DNA from: an uncultured Clostridia bacterium
Lineage (GTDB): Bacteria; Bacillota; Clostridia; TANB77; CAG-508
DNA: 10,058 nt
NCBI GenBank assembly: GCA_947629805.1
Contig: CANRFE010000042.1
Span: 1-10,058 of the forward strand
Direction of reading: 5' to 3'
Shown here piece after piece: positions 1 to 6,806 of this stretch. Numbering within the stretch: position 1 is the first letter of the stretch; each line of letters starts with the position of its first letter. Below the pieces are notes generated by a model, which was given only the letters and a program-made list of their open reading frames with translations, made no database searches and was not told where the DNA came from. Both the position numbers and the translations under genes were made by a program.

Positions 1-155
1 GGTCGATATGACCCGGGAAGCTTCTACTACACGAGCGAACGCAGGAGCTACAATTTAGACTTTGACAGCTTGCTCGACTCGTTCAGGCCCTTACTTTATA
101 TGGGTAGCGCTGCGTCCTGATGAAGAAAAATTAGGATAGCGTATTACTACTAAAA
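1..155 (+). ncRNA. 3' part of a probable structured ncRNA (raiA-motif candidate)
   Basis: This stretch is far richer in G and C than the rest of the window, and its codon use does not resemble any neighbouring gene, which in an AT-rich genome is typical of a structured RNA. Pairing I can trace by eye: bases 41-51 with 104-113 (GCAG and GCTAC against GTAGC and CTGC, with a small internal loop), 32-38 with 70-76 (CGAGCGA against TTGCTCG), and a hairpin of TCCT 115-118 with AGGA 133-136. A factor-independent terminator follows at 234-260. The element begins before the window. It does not look like tmRNA, SRP RNA or RNase P RNA. The raiA-motif RNA, a widespread large RNA of Firmicutes and Actinobacteria, is my best guess from general appearance, but I cannot confirm it. 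Strand is inferred from the terminator. Confidence 0.5.
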
Positions 156-233
156 AAATAGAGAAAGTCTTATTTCGTACGAATTATTTTTGCAAGCGAA
201 GTACGCAAAGCAAGTAAAAATTTTTCACTAATA

Positions 234-260
234 TAGCAGCCACTAGCGTGGCTGTTTTTT
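234..260 (+). terminator. Rho-independent terminator after the ncRNA
   Basis: CAGCCAC (237-243) pairs perfectly with GTGGCTG (248-254) around a TAGC loop and is followed directly by six T residues (255-260). It most likely ends the transcript that contains the GC-rich element at the left edge and separates it from the asp23 promoter. Confidence 0.85.
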
Positions 261-261
261 A

Positions 262-459
262 CGCTTTTTAAACATAAAAAGTGCTAGGAAAATCACAAAG
301 GAAAAAATAACAGGAGAGAGATGCTGTTTTTTATTACATAAAAAATTAAATTAAAAAATGTAGTTGTTTATAGTTGCAGAAAAATATATATTGGACTTTG
401 TTGCTATTAAATTTTGAAGGAATAAAATTGAAAATTTACTTAAAATTTCAAAAAAACTG
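262..459. other. AT-rich gene-free intergenic stretch
   Basis: I see no credible gene here on either strand; the open frames are low-complexity shadows. The only structure is a weak hairpin, AACAG (309-313) with CTGTT (324-328), running into a short T tract, which could be a poor second terminator. The asp23 promoter begins just after this stretch. Confidence 0.6.
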
Positions 460-488
460 TTGTAAAAACGAAAAGATATTGGTATACT
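460..488 (+). promoter_or_regulatory. Sigma-A-type promoter of the asp23 cluster
   Basis: A -35 box TTGTAA (460-465) and a -10 box TATACT (483-488) are separated by exactly 17 bases, followed by an AT-rich start region about 45 bases before the asp23 start codon. It is the only good promoter I see upstream of the cluster that runs to fhs. Confidence 0.7.
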
Positions 489-538
489 TATAATATTAAT
501 AAGCACAAAAAAAGGTAAAATAGAAGGAGGTTTTTGTG

Positions 539-982
539 ATGGAAAAAGAAAGTAAAGAAAGTAAAGAAGAAAAGAAAGAAGTAGAACAAACAAGCGAAAT
601 TGCATTATCGAACGATACAAACGAAATAAAAATAGCAGATGATGTGGTTGCTGTTATTGCAGGAGTTGCCGTATCAGAAGTGCCAGGTGTAGCAGAAATG
701 GCAGGAGGGTTTGCAGGAGGAATTACAGAAGTATTAAGTGGAAAGAAAAACTTGGCAAAAGGAATTAAAGTAGAAGTAGGAGAAAAAGACACCAAAATAG
801 ATGTAAATATTATTGTAGAATATGGTGTTAGAATTCCAGATGTTGCCTTTGAAATTCAAAATAGAGTAAAGAAAGCTGTAGAAACTATGACAGGCTTAAA
901 TGTAGTAGAAGTAAATGTACATGTACAGGGAGTAAATACAGAAGGAAAAGAACAAACAGAAGAAGGAAAAATAGAAGAATAA
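539..982 (+). CDS. asp23: Asp23/Gls24 family envelope stress protein
   Basis: A 147-residue member of the Asp23/Gls24 (DUF322) family. These are abundant cytosolic proteins that attach to the membrane through AmaP and are linked to envelope and alkaline stress; their biochemical activity is not firmly known. The first ~30 residues are highly charged (Glu/Lys/Ser). The family domain follows, with the typical IADDVVAVIAGVAVSEVPGV segment, a Gly-rich turn, and a C-terminal alpha/beta part ending in VVEVNVHVQGV. I chose ATG 539 because AAGGAGG (524-530) lies 8 bases upstream; GTG 536 is in frame and would add one residue. It is the first gene after the promoter at 460-488, and its anchor amaP follows directly. 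The product call is strong; the symbol follows the family name. Confidence 0.9.
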   Translation: MEKESKESKEEKKEVEQTSEIALSNDTNEIKIADDVVAVIAGVAVSEVPGVAEMAGGFAGGITEVLSGKKNLAKGIKVEVGEKDTKIDVNIIVEYGVRIPDVAFEIQNRVKKAVETMTGLNVVEVNVHVQGVNTEGKEQTEEGKIEE

Positions 983-989
983 AAAAAGC

Positions 990-1018
990 GGGGTGCGATG
1001 AAAAATAAAGCGCACCCT
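990..1018 (+). promoter_or_regulatory. GC-rich hairpin between asp23 and amaP
   Basis: GGGTGCG (991-997) pairs perfectly with CGCACCC (1011-1017) around a 13-base A-rich loop, with only three T residues after it. The short T tract suggests a leaky terminator, or an RNA stabiliser/processing site that lets asp23 be made in excess over the membrane genes downstream. The structure is seen directly; the role is inferred. Confidence 0.55.
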
Positions 1019-1044
1019 TTGCAAAAGATAAAAGGAGGAAAAAA

Positions 1045-1602
1045 ATGAAAATTTTAGATCGAATTGGACTAATTATTTTTTCAAATCTTATCTTAATTAT
1101 TTCTATTCTGATTTGTTTATTAATATTTGGGTGGTTATCCCCAACAACAGTATATGAAGTGATAAGATTAGTACTAAACGACCCAGTTACAACCAATATT
1201 CTTTTAGCCGTTGCTATTCTTTGTATTGTACTTGCTATTAAATGTATTTTCTTTAGTACCGATAAAGACGAAATAGGCGGAGTAAAAGATGGCATTTTAT
1301 TACAAAATTCAGATGGAAAATTAATGATTTCCAAAACTACCTTAGAAGAATTAGTAAACAATGTAGCAAGTGGGTTTGAAAGTGCAACAGATGTTACATC
1401 CAAAATTGTTTTAGACGAAGAAAAAAATATCATTGTACATGTCCTATTAAATGTAAAAGAAAATGCAGTTATTAAAGAATTGTCCAACAATCTTCAAGCG
1501 AAAATAAAAAGTGCTATTAAAAAGACAGCAGATTTAGATGTAAAAGAAGTGAATATTAATATTAAAGAATTACACACAAAGGAAGAGCAAAGAATAGAAT
1601 AA
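1045..1602 (+). CDS. amaP: Alkaline shock response membrane anchor protein AmaP
   Basis: A 185-residue membrane protein of the AmaP family, which tethers Asp23 to the cytoplasmic membrane. Two hydrophobic helices are visible near residues 8-32 and 48-70, forming a hairpin in the membrane. A cytosolic C-terminal part (about residues 80-180) has an Asp23-like alternation of helices and strands, ending in DVKEVNINIKEL, much like the end of Asp23 itself. The start is well set by AGGAGG (1033-1038), six bases before ATG. It sits between asp23 and a DUF2273 membrane peptide, the standard order for this trio in Firmicutes. No defects were seen. Confidence 0.85.
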   Translation: MKILDRIGLIIFSNLILIISILICLLIFGWLSPTTVYEVIRLVLNDPVTTNILLAVAILCIVLAIKCIFFSTDKDEIGGVKDGILLQNSDGKLMISKTTLEELVNNVASGFESATDVTSKIVLDEEKNIIVHVLLNVKENAVIKELSNNLQAKIKSAIKKTADLDVKEVNINIKELHTKEEQRIE

Positions 1603-1623
1603 TAAAAAAAGGAGTAAAAAAAC

Positions 1624-1827
1624 ATGAATGAAATCAAAGATTTTTTGATGAAATATAGAGGAGCTATTTTAGGAGCCTTAATTGCTATTCTTATTCTATG
1701 TACAGGCTTTTATAAATTAATTGTAGGAATTATTTTAATTGCTATTGGAATTTATGTAGGAAATTATATTCAAATAAACAAAGAAGAAGTGAAAGAAAAA
1801 ATAAAGAATATTATTGACAAGTTATAA
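1624..1827 (+). CDS. DUF2273 family small membrane protein
   Basis: A 67-residue protein made almost entirely of two hydrophobic helices (about residues 11-29 and 31-48, with a short polar FYK turn) and a Lys/Glu-rich cytosolic tail (KEEVKEKIKNIIDKL). Small DUF2273 proteins regularly sit next to asp23 and amaP and are presumed to belong to the same membrane complex, but no activity is established. GGAG (1611-1614) lies 9 bases before the ATG. The gene begins 21 bases after amaP ends and stops 13 bases before nusB, so it is almost certainly co-transcribed with both. Confidence 0.8.
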   Translation: MNEIKDFLMKYRGAILGALIAILILCTGFYKLIVGIILIAIGIYVGNYIQINKEEVKEKIKNIIDKL

Positions 1828-1840
1828 AGGGGAATACTAA

Positions 1841-2260
1841 ATGAAGCGAACAGAAATAAGAGAATTGGCATTTCAACTATTATATAGTAGTCAAATTCAA
1901 AAAGAAATGAAGCAACAACAAGTAGAATTATTTCTACAAGAAAATAAAATTGAAAACAAGAAGCAAGTGGCGTATATTAAGGCAGTTTTTAATGGTGTAA
2001 AGAAAAATAGGCAAGAGATTGTAAACCTTATTGCTAGCAATTTAAAAGAAAAATGGACCATGAATCGTATTTCAAAAATTAACCTTGCTATTTTAGAATT
2101 GGCTATTTTTGAGTTAATTTATTCCAAAATACCCTATAAAGTTGTCATTAACGAAGCAGTAGAATTAGCAAAAAAATATGGAGAAGATTCTTCAAAATCT
2201 TTTGTAAACGGAGTCTTAGCAAGTATTGTAAAAGAAAAAAACTTGAGCCAAGAGGAGTAA
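1841..2260 (+). CDS. nusB: Transcription antitermination factor NusB
   Basis: A 139-residue, all-helical RNA-binding protein of normal NusB length. NusB binds boxA RNA together with NusE (ribosomal protein S10) and supports antitermination on rRNA operons. The N-terminal RxLAFQLLYS-type helix and the C-terminal INEAVELAKKYGEDSSKSFVNGVL signature are both clear. The central segment reads NRISKINLAILELAIFEL, where many relatives have a VDRAIL-type sequence, a mild divergence. AAAGGGG overlaps the stop of the preceding gene and precedes the ATG by about 7 bases. The gene is followed after 4 bases by xseA; nusB-xseA-xseB is a common order in Firmicutes. Confidence 0.92.
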   Translation: MKRTEIRELAFQLLYSSQIQKEMKQQQVELFLQENKIENKKQVAYIKAVFNGVKKNRQEIVNLIASNLKEKWTMNRISKINLAILELAIFELIYSKIPYKVVINEAVELAKKYGEDSSKSFVNGVLASIVKEKNLSQEE

Positions 2261-2264
2261 AAAA

Positions 2265-3459
2265 ATGGAATATCAACCAATTAGTGTCACAGAGCTAAAT
2301 AGCTATATAAAAGGGAAATTCCAAGAAGATGAATATTTGAATAATGTATTAGTTAAAGGAGAGATTTCAAATTTTAAGCATCATTATACGGGGCATTTGT
2401 ATTTTACGTTAAAAGATGAAAACTCTCTTATTAAATGTATTATGTTTAAAACCTATACACCTCATTTAGATTTTGTTCCAAAAGATGGAATGAAAGTTAC
2501 TATATTAGGAAGTGTAGCGGTTTTTGAACGAGATGGTGTTTATCAAATTTATGCAAAAGCAATGAAGCAAGATGGAATAGGGGATTTACATGCAGAATAT
2601 GAAAAATTGAAAGCAAAGTTAGAACAAGAGGGATTATTTGAGGCAGCACATAAAAAGAAAATTCCTTTTATGCCAAAATGTATTGGAGTGCTAACTTCTA
2701 ATACGGGAGCCGTAATACGCGATATTATTAATGTATCCACAAGAAGAAATCCGAATGTTTGTATAAGGTTATTTCCTGTACCCGTGCAGGGGCAAGGAGC
2801 TGCTGAAAAAATTGCAAGAGCTATTGAAATTATGAACGAAGAAAAGTTAGCAGATGTTTTAATTTTAGCAAGAGGGCGGAGGTTCTTTGGAAGATTTGTG
2901 GCCTTTTAACGAGGAAATTGTAGCAAGAGCTATTTATGCTTCTTCTCTTCCTATTATTTCAGCAGTAGGACATGAAACAGATTTTACCATAGCAGACTTT
3001 GTAGCAGATTTAAGAGCTCCTACACCATCAGCGGCAGCAGAACTTTCTGTACCAAATCAGCAAGAACTTTTATTAAAATTAAAAGGAACAGAAAATCGCT
3101 TACAAAATGCTTTATATAAAAAAGTAGAAGTTGTGAAATTACGTTATGAAAAATGTATGAAAGCATCTGTATTTACAAATCCAATGCAAAAAGTAAATGA
3201 AAGTTATTTAGTTTTAGATCAACAAATAAAACGTTTAACCAATGCAATCAAACTAAGACTAACACAAAAGAAGAATAATATGTTGCAATGCATAACCAAA
3301 CTAGACAGCTTAAGTCCTTTAAAAACCTTAACAAGAGGCTATTGTATTGCCGAATTTCAAGGAAAAATGGTAAAAAGTAGCAAAGACTTAAAAACAGGAG
3401 ATAAAATTAGTCTACGTTTCTCAGACGGGCAAAAAGAAGCCAAAATACTAGAGGAATAA
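2265..3459 (+). pseudogene. xseA: Exodeoxyribonuclease VII large subunit, split by a one-base frameshift
   Basis: XseA is the catalytic subunit of exonuclease VII, which degrades single-stranded DNA into short oligonucleotides. The first part (2265-2909) holds the N-terminal OB-fold DNA-binding domain (start ISVTELNSYIKG, then NVLVKGEISNFK) and the start of the nuclease domain. The second part continues from about 2875 in another frame with the conserved GHETDFTIADFVADLRAPTP block and the C-terminal coiled-coil region. The break lies at GGG (2874-2876): removing one G restores ARGGGSLEDLWPFNEE, the family signature, and yields a normal 397-residue protein. Both halves are otherwise intact, so this is a recent mutation, a sequencing/assembly error, or, less likely, programmed +1 frameshifting before the rare CGG codon. 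xseB downstream is intact. Confidence 0.9.
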
Positions 3460-3493
3460 AATGAAAAAGAAACGTAAAAAAGGAGGAAAAAAC

Positions 3494-3961
3494 ATGAAAA
3501 AATCAACTTATTTAACAATTGCTGTTATCATTCTCTTAATGTTAGGAGTACTTGTTCTATTTGCTTTTACCGGCAAGAACAACAAAACGAATCAGGCTAT
3601 GAATCAAAATGTAATGACGAAAGAAGAAGTAAAACAAAACGAACAGGTAAACGAACAAGTAAAGGAAGAAACCACCAATATAATAGAAAAGGCTATTTCA
3701 AACGAAGAAACACAAAATGTAGAAGAAAATACAACTTCTACAGAAACTTTTGAAGAAAGCCCTAAAACAGCAGAAGAAAAAGCATTGGAATTAGTAAAAA
3801 AAGATTGGGGAGAAGATAATCAGGTAGAATTCTTAATAGAAGGAATAGAAGAAAATGGAAATTATATTGTTACCATTCGCAATGTGCAAACAACAGAGGC
3901 AAAAGCATTTTATAGTGTCAATGTAAGTAATGGAACATTTACAAAAAAGGAAATGAATTAA
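3494..3961 (+). CDS. Membrane-anchored protein of unknown function with acidic linker
   Basis: A 155-residue protein I do not recognise by name. A short Lys start and one strong hydrophobic helix (about residues 6-26) form a signal anchor. A low-complexity linker rich in Glu, Asn, Thr and Gln follows (about 28-90), then a compact C-terminal domain (about 91-155) beginning TAEEKALELVKKDWG, with strands such as YIVTIRN and AFYSVNVSNGTFT. That end resembles the small PepSY-like extracytoplasmic domains common in Clostridia; this is a pattern match only. I chose ATG 3494 because AGGAGG (3481-3486) lies 7 bases upstream. An in-frame ATG at 3461 would add a poly-Lys stretch and has no good ribosome site. 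It is inserted between xseA and xseB, probably outside-facing and unrelated to their function. Confidence 0.7.
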   Translation: MKKSTYLTIAVIILLMLGVLVLFAFTGKNNKTNQAMNQNVMTKEEVKQNEQVNEQVKEETTNIIEKAISNEETQNVEENTTSTETFEESPKTAEEKALELVKKDWGEDNQVEFLIEGIEENGNYIVTIRNVQTTEAKAFYSVNVSNGTFTKKEMN

Positions 3962-4003
3962 AAGTAGAAGGTAACATTTTAAGAAAGGAAAATAGTATAT
4001 CCC

Positions 4004-4231
4004 ATGGAAGAAGTAAATTTAGAAGAGGCAATGCAAGCACTAGAACAAATTGCAAGTGAGTTAGAAAAAGGAGATTTAACCTTAGAAGAATCGGTAGCAA
4101 AATTTGAAGAGGGAATGAAACTATCGAAAAAATGTAACGAGATTATAGAAAAAGCAGAAAAGAAAATTACTATTTTATTGCAAAAAGATGGAAAAATAGA
4201 AGAAGAAAACTTTACTGCAGAAGAAGAATAA
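4004..4231 (+). CDS. xseB: Exodeoxyribonuclease VII small subunit
   Basis: A 75-residue helical protein of normal XseB length. It binds the large subunit and is needed for active exonuclease VII. The family signature is clear: an N-terminal NLEEAMQALEQIASELEKGDLTLEESVAKFEEGM helical pair (read in overlapping pieces), then a second helix carrying the conserved CNEIIEKAEKKI. The acidic tail is variable in the family. The ribosome site is weak and distant: AAAGGA (3984-3989) is 14 bases before the ATG, and no other start is available in frame, so low translation is possible. It is separated from xseA by an unrelated membrane-protein gene instead of lying directly after it. Confidence 0.9.
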   Translation: MEEVNLEEAMQALEQIASELEKGDLTLEESVAKFEEGMKLSKKCNEIIEKAEKKITILLQKDGKIEEENFTAEEE

Positions 4232-4258
4232 CAAAAAAGGAACAAAAAGGGGAGAAAC

Positions 4259-4693
4259 ATGGAATATTTTATACAATATAAATACTTAATCGTACCAATA
4301 GCAGTATGGTTTTTTATTCAATTATTTAAAGTGATTTGGGACTTAGTAGTAACCCATAAATTTAATTTTAAGCGTATTTTAGGAGCAGGGGGCATGCCAA
4401 GTTCTCATTCTGCAGTTGTTACTGCACTAGCAACTATGATAGGCAAGTCACAAGGACTTACTTCTCCTATTTTTGCTTTATCGGTTATTTTTGCATGCGT
4501 AGTGATGTATGATGCAGCAGGTATAAGAAGAGCAGCAGGTAAGCAAGCCAAACTCTTAAATAAACTAATTGAAACACCAGGGCTAACGAATTTACAAGTA
4601 CAAGAAAAATTGGTAGAAGTATTAGGACATACACCAGTACAAGTTTTGGCAGGTGCACTTATTGGTGTTATAGTAGGATTTTTGTTTGGTTAA
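4259..4693 (+). CDS. Divergent PAP2 family (DUF212, YuiD-like) membrane protein
   Basis: A 144-residue integral membrane protein of the DUF212 group, remote relatives of acid phosphatase/vanadium haloperoxidase (PAP2) enzymes. The family marks are GAGGMPSSHSA (about residues 42-52) and YDAAGIRRAAGKQA (about 84-97), with hydrophobic helices near residues 9-29, 52-66, 69-85 and 124-143. A lipid-phosphate phosphatase role is often suggested for the family; I infer nothing more specific. AAGGGGAG (4247-4254) sits 4 bases before the ATG. It lies 27 bases after xseB and is followed closely by fhs, consistent with one transcript. Confidence 0.85.
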   Translation: MEYFIQYKYLIVPIAVWFFIQLFKVIWDLVVTHKFNFKRILGAGGMPSSHSAVVTALATMIGKSQGLTSPIFALSVIFACVVMYDAAGIRRAAGKQAKLLNKLIETPGLTNLQVQEKLVEVLGHTPVQVLAGALIGVIVGFLFG

Positions 4694-4712
4694 AAAATGG
4701 TAGGTGATAAAA

Positions 4713-6374
4713 ATGGAAGATATAGAAATCGCAAGAAAAGTAAAATTAGAAAACATAACAAACCTAGCAAAGAAATTAGGAATAAAAGAGGAAAACATAG
4801 AACTTTATGGAAAAGATAAAGCAAAAATTTCCTTACAAGAATGGGAACAATGGAAGAAGAAAGAAAATGGAAAGTTAATTTTAGTAACTGCTATGAATCC
4901 CACTCCGTTAGGAGAAGGAAAAACGACTATTTCTATTGGACTTGCCGATGGGTTAAGAAAAATAGGAAAGAAAGCAATTTTAACCTTAAGAGAGCCATCT
5001 TTAGGACCTGTTTTTGGTATGAAAGGCGGTGCCACAGGGGGAGGCTATGCACAAGTAGCACCTATGGAAGATATTAACTTACATTTTACAGGGGACTTAC
5101 ATGCGATTACTTCTGCGAATAACTTATTATCTGCTATGATTGATAACCATATTTATCATGGAAATGAATTAAACATAGAAAAAGTAACATGGAAAAGATG
5201 TGTCGATTTAAACGATAGACAACTAAGAGTAGTAAATACGGGCCTTTCTAAGGAAAAAAATATTGTGCCAAGAGAAGATGGTTTTACAATAACCGTTGCT
5301 TCTGAAATTATGGCAATTTTTTGCCTTGCTGTTAGTTTAGAGGATTTAAAAAGAAGGCTTGGCCATATTATAATTGGTTATAACAAAGAAGGAAAACCTA
5401 TTACAGCACACGATTTAAAAGCAGAAGGAGCAATGTCTGCCTTATTAAAAGATGCTTTTTGCCCTAATTTAGTACAGACTTTAGAACATACCCCAGTTAT
5501 TATACATGGAGGTCCATTTGCCAATATTGCACATGGCTGCAATAGTATTATGGCTACCAAGCTTGCATTAAAGTTGGCAGATTATACTGTTACCGAGGCA
5601 GGGTTTGGAGCAGATTTAGGAGCCGAAAAGTTCTTAGATATTAAAACAAGAAAATTAGAAAAAGTACCAGATGCAGTTGTTATAGTAGCGACTATAAAAG
5701 CATTAAAATACCATGGTGGTATGCCAAGAGAAGAATTAGGAAAAGAAGACATACAAGCATTAAGAAAAGGAAGTAAAAACTTATTAAAGCATATGGAAAA
5801 TATGAAAGAAAAATTTGGACTAAATGTAATGGTTGCTATTAATAAATTTAACCAAGATACCGAAAAAGAAATCCGTACTTTGCAAGAAATATTACAAGAA
5901 AAGCAAGTTGCTTTAAGCTTAGTAGAAGCATGGGAAAAAGGTTCAGAAGGAGCAATAGATCTTGCAGAAAAAGTAGTAACCTTGTGCGAAGAAAAACATC
6001 ATTTTGCACCTATCTATTCCTTAGAAGATACCATTCAAACAAAGATAGAAAAGGTGGCAAAAAAGATTTATGGAGCAGAAGGAGTAGAATATACAAAAGA
6101 GGCAGAAGAGCAAATAAAACAAATAGTTACATTAGGCTATGGAAATTTACCAGTTTGTATTGCCAAAACACAATATTCTTTTTCAGATGATAGTAAAAAC
6201 TTAGCTTGTGAAGAGCCTTTTACCATTCATGTAAAAGAAGTAGAATTAAAAGCAGGAGCAGAGTTTATTGTAGTATTAACAGGAAAAATTATGACAATGC
6301 CAGGGCTTCCTAAAAAGCCTGCTGCGGAGCAAATAAATATAGATAAAAATGGAAATATTGTAGGAATATTTTAA
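4713..6374 (+). CDS. fhs: Formate-tetrahydrofolate ligase
   Basis: A 553-residue cytosolic enzyme that joins formate to tetrahydrofolate using ATP, giving 10-formyl-THF for purine synthesis and, in acetogens, the methyl branch of the Wood-Ljungdahl pathway. Visible marks are the ATP-binding loop TPLGEGKT (residues 64-71), the Gly-rich block LGPVFGMKGGATGGGYAQV, HGGPFANIAHGCNS, TEAGFGADLGAEKF, and a C-terminal GYGNLPVCIAKTQYSFSDD block. Length is normal for the family (about 550-560). I place the start at ATG 4713 because AGGTG (4702-4706) is 6 bases upstream; an in-frame GTG at 4704 would add three residues and lacks a ribosome site. No terminator is evident after the stop. Confidence 0.95.
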   Translation: MEDIEIARKVKLENITNLAKKLGIKEENIELYGKDKAKISLQEWEQWKKKENGKLILVTAMNPTPLGEGKTTISIGLADGLRKIGKKAILTLREPSLGPVFGMKGGATGGGYAQVAPMEDINLHFTGDLHAITSANNLLSAMIDNHIYHGNELNIEKVTWKRCVDLNDRQLRVVNTGLSKEKNIVPREDGFTITVASEIMAIFCLAVSLEDLKRRLGHIIIGYNKEGKPITAHDLKAEGAMSALLKDAFCPNLVQTLEHTPVIIHGGPFANIAHGCNSIMATKLALKLADYTVTEAGFGADLGAEKFLDIKTRKLEKVPDAVVIVATIKALKYHGGMPREELGKEDIQALRKGSKNLLKHMENMKEKFGLNVMVAINKFNQDTEKEIRTLQEILQEKQVALSLVEAWEKGSEGAIDLAEKVVTLCEEKHHFAPIYSLEDTIQTKIEKVAKKIYGAEGVEYTKEAEEQIKQIVTLGYGNLPVCIAKTQYSFSDDSKNLACEEPFTIHVKEVELKAGAEFIVVLTGKIMTMPGLPKKPAAEQINIDKNGNIVGIF

Positions 6375-6422
6375 ATAAAACGACTGCTTTTGTGAAAACT
6401 ATGTGAATTTTGAAAAATAGTA

Positions 6423-6451
6423 TTGACATTTTTAGAAAATGGGTATAAATT
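6423..6451 (+). promoter_or_regulatory. Sigma-A-type promoter of groES-groEL
   Basis: A perfect -35 box TTGACA (6423-6428) is followed by TATAAA (6444-6449, 15-base gap) or TAAATT (6446-6451, 17-base gap) as the -10. The CIRCE-like operator abuts it, so a bound repressor would block transcription initiation. Confidence 0.8.
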
Positions 6452-6452
6452 A

Positions 6453-6479
6453 TTAGCAGTCTCAAATAAAGACTGCTAA
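6453..6479 (+). promoter_or_regulatory. CIRCE-like operator (HrcA site), symmetric variant
   Basis: A perfect inverted repeat TTAGCAGTC (6453-6461), nine-base spacer, GACTGCTAA (6471-6479) lies right after the -10 and before groES. The HrcA operator CIRCE is TTAGCACTC-N9-GAGTGCTAA. Here the seventh base of the left arm is G instead of C, with the matching change in the right arm, so symmetry is kept. An extra A-T pair (6452/6480) extends each arm. Position and spacing make the HrcA-site assignment strong. Confidence 0.9.
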
Positions 6480-6517
6480 TTTAATGACAAAAAATTCAAT
6501 TAAGGAGGTAATGTAAA

Positions 6518-6787
6518 ATGTTAAAACCATTAGCAGACAGAGTAATAATAAAAATGCAAGAAAATGAGGAGACAACCAAAAGTGGTATCATCTTGGCAGG
6601 AAACAGTAAAGAAAAACCACAATTTGCTGAAGTACTAGAAGTAGGACCAGGAACAGAAAAAATAAAAATGGAAGTAAAAAAAGGAGATAAAGTAGTCGTT
6701 AGCAAATATGCGGGTACAGAAGTAAAATATGAAGGACAAGAATTAATTATTGTTAACCAAAGTGATATTTTAGCAGTAATGGAATAA
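6518..6787 (+). CDS. groES: Co-chaperonin GroES
   Basis: An 89-residue heptameric lid protein that caps GroEL and helps enclose folding substrate. The family start LKPLADRVIIK and the mobile-loop region (about residues 16-32, TTKSGIILAGNSKEKP) are clear, as is the C-terminal strand LIIVNQSDILAVME. It is slightly short compared with the usual 94-97 residues. A perfect AAGGAGG (6502-6508) is 9 bases before the ATG. It is the first gene of the CIRCE-controlled operon and is followed 19 bases later by groEL. Confidence 0.96.
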   Translation: MLKPLADRVIIKMQENEETTKSGIILAGNSKEKPQFAEVLEVGPGTEKIKMEVKKGDKVVVSKYAGTEVKYEGQELIIVNQSDILAVME

Positions 6788-6806
6788 AGAAGGAGGTATT
6801 TTTATT

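Noticed and set aside
1..120. Open frame of 39 codons ending at TGA 118-120, as the tail of a protein gene
   Set aside because: Codon use and base composition differ sharply from every gene here, the translation matches no family I know, and internal pairing favours an RNA; the window edge prevents a firm decision.
351..620. Minus-strand open frame upstream of and overlapping asp23
   Set aside because: Low-complexity Phe/Leu/Ser-rich translation, no ribosome site, and overlap with the asp23 promoter and coding start.
885..1490. Minus-strand 201-codon frame across asp23 and amaP
   Set aside because: Antisense shadow of two clear family genes; no ribosome site or recognisable domain.
3461..3493. 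Upstream ATG for the membrane-anchored protein
   Set aside because: It lacks a ribosome site, encodes only a Lys-rich stretch, and the AGGAGG at 3481-3486 lies inside it, ideally placed for ATG 3494.
6382..6388. GACTGCT upstream of the groES promoter, resembling a CIRCE right half-site
   Set aside because: Only seven bases match, no partner arm is present at the right spacing, and it lies before the -35 box; chance is sufficient.
6375..6422. Possible terminator after fhs
   Set aside because: No stable stem with a T tract could be found; transcription may read into the groES promoter region.
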